Shown piece by piece: positions 56,435 through 64,000 of a stretch of 64,000 nucleotides of DNA. Position 1 is the first letter of the stretch. Every line of letters starts with the position of its first letter. The translations under genes and the position numbers were made by a program. The notes under the pieces are model-generated. The model did not search any database, was not told where the DNA came from, and saw nothing but the letters and a program-made list of their open reading frames with translations. The stretch comes from Bathynomus jamesi (lineage: Eukaryota > Arthropoda > Malacostraca > Isopoda > Cirolanidae): positions 5,001 to 69,000 of the forward strand of contig JAJOZX010012066.1 in NCBI GenBank assembly GCA_023014485.1, in the 5' to 3' direction.

Positions 56435-56576
56435 GAACACTGGAGTGAAAGGACAGATCAAGGCAATATATAGGTTACAAAAATAAACATACATACATAT
56501 TCATATATATACATACATATATATATATACACACATACACATATACATACATATACATATATATAGTAAGCATAGA

Positions 56577-56806
56577 AAAAATTGTGGGAGGAGCAAACAA
56601 CATTTGTATGGAAAATTGACACTTATAGCACTTCGGCCGACATTCAATATAAATTCAAATGGCTTGTTTATGAAACAGGTCACAAAAGAATAAAGAAATA
56701 AAAATAAATATAAATTGAGAAAAAATTAATTACAAAATAGTGCCTTAGTGATATATATGTCACAGCCTAAATAACCATAAAGAAATAAACCGACAAATAA
56801 AAAACC

Positions 56807-56852
<46 letters not shown>

Positions 56853-57707
56853 TACACATATACATATATAAAGTAAGTAAAGAAAAATTGTGGGAGGATA
56901 AACACATTTGTATGGGAAAATGACACTTTTAGCACTTTGGCCGACCTTCAATATAAATTCAAATGGCTTGTTTATGGAACAGGTCACAAAAGAAGAAATA
57001 AAAATATAAATATAAATATTGGAAGAAAAAAAATAAAAAATAAAAAATTACAAAATAATGCCTTAGTGATATAGTATATGTCAGCCTAAATAACCATAAA
57101 GAAATAAACCAACAGATAAAAAACCAAAAATTGTAAGTGGAGTCTACAAATTCAAGCTCAAAAGGGAAGTTTACAATCAATTTAATAGATGATGCTAAAT
57201 TGATATATATGTCACAAAGAAATAAAGAAATAAACCAAAAAAAAATAAATAAATAAAAAATAAAAAAATAATAAAAAATAATAATAATAAATTGAAAAAT
57301 AAATTTAAAGAGACACACACCAATTTATAAGGGAAAGATTACCAAAGGTTTTTTAGTTATTGTCTGAATCATGCATATTATGGTCACAAACGAATAAAAA
57401 AGTACAAGTAAATATAAATTGGAAAACAAAATGCCTAGATGATATATAAAGAACCATAAAAATATATACAACATATATACGGTATATATACGAAATATAA
57501 ACGCAATATATACAGAATATATATATATATATGCATAAGGGAAAAAATTACCAAAGATTTGTTTTTATAATTATTGTCTGAAAAAACGGTAGGTCGCAAA
57601 AGAATAAAGAAATAAAAATAAATATAAATTGAAAAAATTACAAATAATACAACTACACATGTATACCCGCATAACCAAATAATATACATATACGTACATA
57701 TATACAA

Positions 57708-57742
<35 letters not shown>

Positions 57743-58070
57743 ATATATATATATACACATACAAGCTTGACCTTCGCGAAATGAGAAATCATCGCACAGA
57801 ACCTTTGTAAGGTTGTAAGGTAAGGTAAGGTACATACACATATATACATATATACGTATATACATACACAAACATACATACATACATACATATACATATA
57901 CACACATACATACATATATACACACATATACATACACACACATTTAACTGCAATGACCACGCACATACTCACATACACATACATACACATACACGCATAC
58001 AGCAAAAAATTGAAAAATAAAATTGTAAGAGAAACCTACAGATTTATAAGGAAACAAAGACAAAAACAAA
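56577..58070. repeat. Degenerate repeats of the PLE 3' UTR with microsatellites
   Basis: Units with AAATTGTGGGAGGA and CATTTGTATGG recur at about 56578 and 56882. Weaker copies (ATTTATAAGG and TTACCAAAG motifs) appear near 57130, 57300, 57540 and 58020, separated by (TA)n and (CATA)n tracts. No gene. Confidence 0.7.
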
Positions 58071-58073
58071 TTT

Positions 58074-60289
58074 TTACCAAAGATTTAACAACCTGCCCTT
58101 TTTGTTTAAATCCATTCTGAAGGAATTCAGAGCAACGGGATCGAGTTGAAACAGACCTTTACTCATGTTAAGGTTATTTGTAAGTTGAATTATAGCCGAC
58201 TCAAGAATATTTCTATTAACAATGTTGCTAGAGTGAAACAAAACTGAAGCATTATTCCAATCAATACAATGGGATAACTCTGACAAATGGACAAAAAGGG
58301 CACTGGACAACTGTCCCGTTCTAACGGAATATTGATGCTGTTTTACACGCGTTTGCAAATCCTTTCCCGTCTGACCTATGTAAAAGGAATCACATTGCTT
58401 ACACCCAATTTTATAGATAATGCCTAAATTATTGGTAGGGCTATTTTTTACTATGATGTTTTTCACAATATTGTTATATGAAAAAACTACACTGATATCC
58501 AAAAGTTTAAGTACATTAGCAATGCCTAAGAAGCCCGGGAAAAATGGAAGTACTAAAATATTCTTTGACAAGGTGCGAGTGTTATTATTCACACGATAGA
58601 AGGTTCGTTTAGCCTTATTAAGACAAGATTCCATGAACGCAGATGGGTAACACAACTCACTTCCAATACCGTTGATATTTTCCAATTCGGCATCGATGTA
58701 TTCCGGACTGGCGATCCTAAGAGCGCGGAGAAACATTGAGGAAAATATGGCCTTTTTAATAGGGTGTCATGTCCGGAGTAAAAGTGTACGTAGGGCAAAT
58801 TGTTTGTTTTTTTCCGATAGATACTAAACTTAAAACCCGGGCTATCCCTATGAACACGCACATCCAAAAACGGGATTGAGTTGTCTTGTTCCTCTTCTAA
58901 AGTAAATTTAATGGAGGGGACTTGGTCATTTAACTGAAGGAGGAAGTCATCCAGGTCACGATTCATGGGCCAGATACACAAAATATCGTCGACGTACCGC
59001 AACCAAGGGATGCCAACCCCCAGGATTCTCGGAATGTAAGTAATTTCGAAAAACTCCATATAAATATTGGAGAGAAGGGGCGACAAAGGGTTGCCTATGG
59101 CCATCCCAAAAACTTGTTGATAATGCTCGCCATTGAAAGTGAATTTACAATCCTTGATACAAAGCTTAATAAGTTCCAAAACAGTGTGTGCAGGTAATGG
59201 TAGATCATAGTTATGTAATTTTCGGGCGAGAAAGTCAAGCATATCATCAATCGGCACTTTTGTGAACAATGAACAAACGTCGAAACTGATCAATCTATCG
59301 TTGGTATTAATGCGAACATTATTCAATTTTTCAGTGAGATCCATGGAATTTTTTACGTGTGAATCAGAGACAGTTCCAAGAATGGGGGACAAAACATTAA
59401 CAAGCCATTTGGAGAGTTTATAGGTAATAGAGCCCACCGAGCTAATAATAGGGCGCATAGGGTTACCCGGTTTGTGGGTTTTAATAAGACCATAAAGGTA
59501 AGGCAGAGCAGGTGAAGTGGACAAAAAAAGGGGAATTAAGTCCTTATGATCTTTGAGAATGCGTTTCAAGCCACTATTGAATGATTTGATGACATCATCC
59601 TGCGGGTTCTTCCTAAGTTTCACGTATGTGGCGGGGTCCTGAAGCAGCTCATTCATCTTTCCAATATAATCCACTTTGTCCATAATAACTAAGGTGTTAG
59701 CCTTGTCTGCTTTAGTAATATGGAGCTCACTATCTTTTTTTAATTGTGAAAGGCTATTGCGGAAACGTTTAGGAAAGTTATCTTCGTAAGAAATATTCGC
59801 AGCACCATAGACAAGGCCTTTAACTATGTTAACCAAAAACTGAGGAAGGTTACACTGTTTTTCAAAACAAGCAAGACTATGACAAATTTGTAAAGCAGTA
59901 GGTTTTTTAACAATATAAAAGGACATACCGAATCCAAGGGCACTTTTTGCATCGTCACTAATGTTTTTCGAAGAAAGGTTCAAAACACACTTTGAGCTTG
60001 CTTTTTTACTCCACTGACTATTTCGAATGAGACTTTTAATTTTGCGATCCAGAATGTTTCGAAGTGAAGAAGTTCTCCGACGCAACTCGTTGTAAATTTC
60101 ATCAAACAAAGGTTGGATCCACGGTTGGGGAATAACAGTCAAAACATTACGTTTGGCAATGCCTAAATTTTTGAAGGTGGACCACTCATTTTGTCTGGTG
60201 ACTTCAATATGTTTCTTTAAAATTACTCTGCTAAAGTTGTTGAACGGATGGTCGTCCATTTGTGTTTCTTTTCCCTTCGTGGTTTTATT

Positions 60290-60295
<6 letters not shown>
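58074..60295 (-). pseudogene. PLE reverse transcriptase-GIY-YIG protein, one frameshift
   Basis: About 740 codons. The N-terminal PLE region runs from 60295 (DRKIKSLIRNSQWSKKA, LHITKADKANTLVIMDK). RT motifs follow: YGLIKTHKPGNPMRPIISSV, RLISFDVCSLFTKV (A), VFGMAIGNPLSPLLSNIYME (B), WLRYVDDILCIW (C), NSIPFLDVRVHR (D) and FYSGHD. A frameshift near 58757 breaks the reading right after SGHDT. The other frame then runs MFLRALRIASPEYIDAELEN to a stop at 58074, including GIY-YIG (IYKIGCKQC, SFYIGQTGKDLQTRVKQH) and LESAIIQL. All expected catalytic residues are visible, so it is the best preserved retroelement here. Confidence 0.93.
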
Positions 60296-60346
<51 letters not shown>

Positions 60347-60355
60347 TTTTTTTTG

Positions 60356-60450
60356 GTGTGTGTGAAATGTAAAATAATTTCTTGTGTGAAATGTAAAATA
60401 ATTTTTTGTGTGAAATGTAAAATAATTTTTTGTGTGAAATGTAAATAATT
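60356..60450. repeat. 25-26-bp tandem repeat
   Basis: Four units of GTGTGAAATGTAAAATAATT with a short T run, next to a T20 stretch and the PLE 5' end. Confidence 0.9.
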
Positions 60451-60649
60451 TTTACCTGTATGCGAGCAGTGAAGTTCCTTGACAGCCAATGTTTTCACTT
60501 CAATTTTGTTTTCAGTCATATTGGGCTTGAATACCTAAAAATCCTCTATCTAAGCGGCTGCAACAATCTACTTTTAAATGAAACATTTTTTTTTAAGAAG
60601 TATTTTTAACTTATTTTTTTCAGCTATTGCTCTATCGAGAGTCAAAGTA

Positions 60650-61203
60650 GCAAGATTTTTTCTGTTCATGTTTAATTGTTTATATTCATTGCAGATAGAA
60701 ATGGTTCAACCAAAATTTTAAATCCAATATCTTCTACAATGCTAAAAGGCCGCCCGTCTATTGTCACCCACAAAATAATGCTATTTTCTAAAGTTTTCTT
60801 ATGAAGATGCGGTAAACTCCAACTTTAATTTGTTTAAAAAAGTTTTTAACACTAGTTTGGCCTACATTCATTCCTTGGTTTGTATTTGAGTTTTCGAAGT
60901 ACTGCTAGTGCTAGGTAGGCTTTTATCATGATCCTCAACTTTACGATATATGTCTGGGTGACACGATTTTAGGTGTCGCTTTAGGTTTTTCACATGATTG
61001 CCACTATACACTTTTCCACACTTCAATTTGTCATGTAGATGTTTTATCAATATTATTATATTTAAAATATTCATTTGTAAGGCTAGTTTTTTGCTACCAC
61101 TCCCCACCGAAAAAAGACCTTGTAAAGGCATTGCAAATATAAATAGCACACGAAGCACTGGAGACCAACCAATGTACACAGTACACAACTCACAAACAAA
61201 CAA
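60650..61203 (-). pseudogene. hAT transposase N-terminal remnant with BED finger
   Basis: The minus strand reads KCGKVYSGNHVKNLKRHLKS then CHPDIYRKV, a BED-type finger core (about 61030-60945). Farther on, in another frame, WVTIDGRPFSIVED near 60740 matches the hAT segment just after the finger. The remainder is absent. Confidence 0.68.
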
Positions 61204-61495
61204 TAAAATATATTAGGATTAGGCTATTCTTCCGTCACCGTTAACTCTCCACTTCCAGTCAGTCATTTGGAGGGTGGAGTGATAATTCAATACATTGTTG
61301 CCAAATCTAAAGGCGCGCACACAAATTTCGTAAACAAAACACCCGGCTGTGCGGGTCCTTCACTTTCGGGTCGGGTGTGGGTCAATTTTAAAATTCACTT
61401 TCAGGTCCGGGTCCGGGTCCAGGTCTTATCTCACTTTCGGGTTAAACCCGAGTCTGGGTCCGACCTGCCAGCCCTGATATATATATATACACACA

Positions 61496-61814
61496 GTACT
61501 TTTTGTGACGGTACGCGCCGGTACGGCGTACTGGCACCTTTTTTCCAGAGTGACGTTGACACGTCTATGAAACTAATTTTGGTATGTTTTAATTTTTTAA
61601 TTCTTTAAAACTGAAAGTAATAAACGGCGTCTCTAAATGTTAAACGTTCTGATTTTTATTATGTATTTTTTATTTTTATTATCAACATTTTTATTAAAAG
61701 TTCACAAATTCAATAGAGAAGGAGGAGGGGGTGCAGGAAGAGGGGAGGGGTGGGAGAGGAATTTTACAATTTATCAAGATATAAATACCGGCACCTTTGT
61801 TTTTACAAAAAAAG

Positions 61815-61818
<4 letters not shown>
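61496..61818. mobile_element. Possible hAT-type MITE
   Basis: CAGTACTTTTTGT at the left and ACAAAAAAAGCACT at the right are imperfect inverted ends, beside TA-rich DNA. Internal G/C-rich subterminal sequence (GTACGCGCCGGTACGG) is hAT-like. The TSD cannot be read. Confidence 0.4.
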
Positions 61819-61873
<55 letters not shown>

Positions 61874-61875
<2 letters not shown>

Positions 61876-62234
61876 GGGTGTCCAAAAAGGTATGGCCTAA
61901 AAATAAACTTTTAAATTTTAAAAGCTTAATTTAGCCTAACACATCAAATAGCCTCGTACTGTAGTTGATGCCGGAAGTTAAGTGCCGTAAACTGTCTAAA
62001 ACTTTAAATGATGAATTTTGAAATCAGTGAGTAATTTCCCTATCTGAAATTTAGAATTTGAACGTAGAATTAGACTAGTTGTTGTGAACGGTGGATATCA
62101 TGTGGAGGTTTACTAACTATATTAAATAAAACTTAAAGCATTCGTGCCTGTTTTTATCATTGTTCTTTAACTCTATCATTTATAATAAAAAAAATTTAAG
62201 TTTATTTTTAGGCCATACCTTTTGGGACACCCTG
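61874..62234. mobile_element. Tc1/mariner MITE (361 bp)
   Basis: CAGGGTGTCCAAAAAGGTAT and the inverse, ATACCTTTTGGGACACCCTG, form TIRs of about 37 bp. The inside is non-coding. Confidence 0.88.
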
Positions 62235-62277
62235 TGTATATATATAGCTTCTAAAGGACCTCAGAAACATTACAGGG

Positions 62278-62470
62278 GGTCAAAGTTGAAGTCTTCAAGG
62301 GAAGACTAGATGCCTGGCTCAGGACGGTACCAGATGAACTGGGTGTACCTGGCTATGTACGGTGGAGAGTGCAAAAATGCAACGCGTTCCTCCACCAAGC
62401 CAAACCTAGAGGCCACCAGCTTGACCTTCGTGTGAAGAGAGACCAATGCACGAAACAGCAACGAGGTTAA
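62278..62470 (+). pseudogene. Non-LTR retrotransposon ORF2 C-terminus
   Basis: The frame VKVEVFKGRLDAWLRTVPDE, GVPGYVRWRVQ, FLHQAKPRG ends at a TAA at 62468-62470. It is the same family as 3776-3868. The element is truncated just upstream at a TA-rich tract. Confidence 0.7.
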
Positions 62471-62632
62471 TGATGTGTATATATATAGTATATATATGGC
62501 GCTTTTTCGTTACTTACCCACATATTAAGCCAAACATTTATTACCAAATATAAAAAAATTCACGCACAAGGATAAACCTCACGAATATGTTCCAACAAAT
62601 GTTGAAAAGGATTAAAAAGCCAGTTAGAACCA

Positions 62633-62672
62633 GTTGTGATATTTTCGTTAAAACTAACGAAAATATCACAAC
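62633..62672. repeat. Perfect 18-bp stem hairpin
   Basis: GTTGTGATATTTTCGTTA, loop AAAC, then the exact inverse. It may be the core of a small palindromic MITE. Confidence 0.7.
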
Positions 62673-62809
62673 TTAACCTAACCAATTGTCAAAAGCTTAT
62701 AGTTGACCTAACCGGGCATTCAATTAACCTTGTAATTATATCGAAAAAAAGATATATATACAATAGCAGAAAAATAAAAAAATTGCGATAAACAACGAAA
62801 AAGTCGAGA

Positions 62810-63040
62810 CCTGACGGCAGCCGGAGCGCAGCAAAACCCAGCTGTTCATCCTTCCACACAATAAAGAAAGTGGTTGGTAGATAAATGGGTACCCTAGGTG
62901 GCCTAGTGGATAAGACGCTGGGCTGTTGATGGGGCGTGGTTCGGATTCCACGTTAAACTGTAGGTCTAAGGTGGAGTGAAGAGCTTGACCTTCGTCAGAA
63001 TGAACAATTCGGGCGGAAGCTAACCAAAGGTTATATATAT
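62810..63040 (+). repeat. tRNA-headed SINE
   Basis: A linker (GCAGCAAAACCCAGCTGTTC) precedes a tRNA-like head with A-box-like GGTGGCCTAGTGGATAAG and B box GGTTCGGATTCC. The body GTAGGTCTAAGGTGGAG and GAACAATTCGGGCGGAAGC ends at (TA)n. It is the plus-strand relative of 2837-3070, truncated within the first head. Confidence 0.72.
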
Positions 63041-63183
63041 GAAAATTATTTCACGAAAGTAACACGTGAAAAATATTTACGATAAATAAAACCACGAAGG
63101 AAAGGAAACACAGAATGGTGCTCAAGCGCTTTCGTCGAATGACATCCTCAGGAACACTGAAGTAAATAAAGAGTTCGAGACTA
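63040..63183 (-). mobile_element. PLE-A 3' tail fragment
   Basis: ATTTCACGAAAGTAACACGT and ACCACGAAGGAAAGGAAACA match the tails at 4036 and 56323. It carries a hammerhead-like core (63118-63151) and is cut off at 63183 by the LTR that follows. Confidence 0.75.
63118..63151 (-). ncRNA. Hammerhead-ribozyme-like motif
   Basis: Same core, with a single loop-II change (ATTC instead of ATTA) that leaves stem II intact. Confidence 0.38.
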
Positions 63184-63185
63184 TT

Positions 63186-63908
63186 GCGAAAAATGCTCTG
63201 TATGAATTGGTCCACAATTAACCCACCCCTTATATCTCCAGTCTAACTATAGAGTAGATCAAGTCTAGCCTAGAGGGGTCAGCCTAGAGATTCCGGAAAT
63301 GGTCCAGAGCGGGCAGATAAATTGAGGTCCACAGTAGGATTCCTCACCAAATTAGGTTAGGGCAATCTACCTTCACCTTTGTTAAGCTAGTTGATGCTGG
63401 GTCTTAGGCCACAATGTAGGCCTAACTTGTCTGACCCAGCTTAATTTAATGTGATTAATTTGCTGGGTTAAAAACACAATTAGTCACTTACTGTTAGTTA
63501 TTAGAGAGTCTCTTTTCTCCTTGTGTTATTGTCGAGAGCACATTTGCTGGTGGGGATCTTTTTCGTTGTCTGTCCTCGTCCCTCCTCCAGTTCCGTCCTC
63601 TCGCCCTGTTCCTCGTTTTCGTTCCCCCTTGTTCTCCTCTTCGCGGGGCTTTTTCCACCAGCGTAGTCTTGGTTTTTTCCTCTGTTGGTTGAGCGGTAAT
63701 GTTTATCTATTACCGAGCACGCTCTTCTCACACAGTATATAAATACTAGTGTGGAGAATAACTCTGGTGAGCAACCAATTGGTTTCATCCACCCAGTTAT
63801 TGACATAAAAGGAATTTAATAATTGTTAGATTAACTACCTACCTACTCGGTGAACCATTTTCGTTACCTCCCAACTACCCACTCATCAGTTTTCCATATA
63901 CTGGGGGC
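63186..63908. mobile_element. LTR of a third, distantly related element (runs off the window)
   Basis: The tips TGCGAAAAATG and GTTTTCCATA resemble the BEL-1 LTR (TGTGAAAAAAC ... GTTTTTCCATA). It is followed by TACTGGGGGCCCCGGGAG, as BEL-1 is followed by TACTGGGGGG. A TATA-like GTATATAAATAC lies at about 63736. The middle is unlike BEL-1. Orientation is undecided, because the internal sequence after 63908 looks like a PBS region in plus orientation but BEL-1 pol would make this a 3' LTR. Confidence 0.5.
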
Positions 63909-64000
63909 CCCGGGAGATAAAAATTTTGGTGTCATTGTCACCAATTTTTATGTCTGAGTGTAGACTAGCTAACTATTTGACTGTAAATGCCTGTTAATGT

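Larger units (their letters stand above)
56361..60295 (-). mobile_element. Near-complete Penelope-like element with 37-bp inverted termini
   Basis: ATGATGAATAAAACCACGAA begins a 37-bp sequence present at 56361-56397 and, inverted and identical, at 60259-60295. (TA)n tracts lie outside both ends. On the minus strand the 5' copy contains the first ATGs of the coding frame, and the 3' copy closes the 3' UTR. The 3' UTR is expanded by repeated units. Confidence 0.85.
54510..61476 (-). mobile_element. hAT shell with BED finger, enclosing a Tc1 derivative and a PLE
   Basis: The left end CAGGGCTGTGCGGGTC and right end ACCTGCCAGCCCTG share inverted tips and distinctive (CGGGTC)n-like subterminal runs at 54525-54650 and 61345-61460. 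Flanks are ATATATAT, so the TSD is uninformative. Transposase N-terminal remnants lie on the minus strand at 60650-61203. The two ends could also belong to separate copies. Confidence 0.6.

Noticed and set aside
57435..58005. Tyr/Val/Cys-rich frames on the minus strand
   Set aside because: Translations of (TA)n and (CATA)n microsatellite DNA.

Overview
This window looks like a piece of repeat-rich intergenic or heterochromatin-like DNA from a metazoan nuclear genome, probably an arthropod and perhaps a crustacean; that assignment is an inference from the element families. No host protein-coding gene could be supported. Almost every recognisable protein fragment is a transposon or retrotransposon remnant carrying frameshifts or stops. 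AT-rich spacers, long (TA)n tracts and tRNA- or 5S-derived SINEs fill the rest.

Layout. 0-4 kb: a 15-bp minisatellite, an old CR1/Jockey-like non-LTR element (minus) split by a younger plus-strand one, a cluster of three tRNA-like SINE heads, and an hAT MITE. 4-6 kb: a nested palindrome built from two Penelope-like element (PLE) families. 6-12 kb: hAT MITEs with perfect 8-bp target-site duplications (TSDs), a four-arm Tc1-type foldback, and another foldback interrupted by a decayed hAT. 12-16 kb: an hAT transposase pseudogene (TTF finger, DUF4371-like, hATC). 16.7 kb: a 5S-rRNA-derived SINE. 17.2-21.3 kb: a non-LTR reverse transcriptase (minus) holding a stack of insertions, hAT-like A > hAT-like B > DD41D Tc1/mariner. 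21.8-25.4 kb: a full-length broken hAT that landed exactly at the end of a second hAT (25.44-33.65 kb). That second hAT was later split by a BEL/Pao-type LTR element (25.64-33.31 kb).

33.9-39.9 kb: hAT elements, one containing a MITE, then a Tc1 foldback containing a palindrome of DD41D transposase 3' halves and an hAT MITE, then a large foldback. 41.98-47.32 kb: a mariner (DD34D) split by a second, pol-deleted copy of the same LTR family. 48.7-52.9 kb: a PLE palindrome (RT/GIY-YIG head to head) whose tail carries three tandem 263-bp units with tRNA-like sequences. 53.0-54.5 kb: a candidate solo LTR. 54.5-61.5 kb: an hAT shell with a BED finger enclosing a long-TIR Tc1 derivative and a nearly complete PLE. 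61.5-64 kb: MITEs, a non-LTR tail, a SINE, a PLE tail and an LTR running towards the right edge.

The most unusual signal is the pair of BEL/Pao-type elements. gag, protease and most of the RT are absent, and in their place lie 27-45-bp minisatellites and decayed duplicate pieces of the element's own integrase. In the larger copy the two LTRs look nearly identical, so this defective design seems to have moved recently, presumably in trans. A second theme is palindrome formation: PLE, Tc1/mariner and foldback families all occur as inverted copies. All calls come from reading the sequence by eye; no alignments or searches were run.
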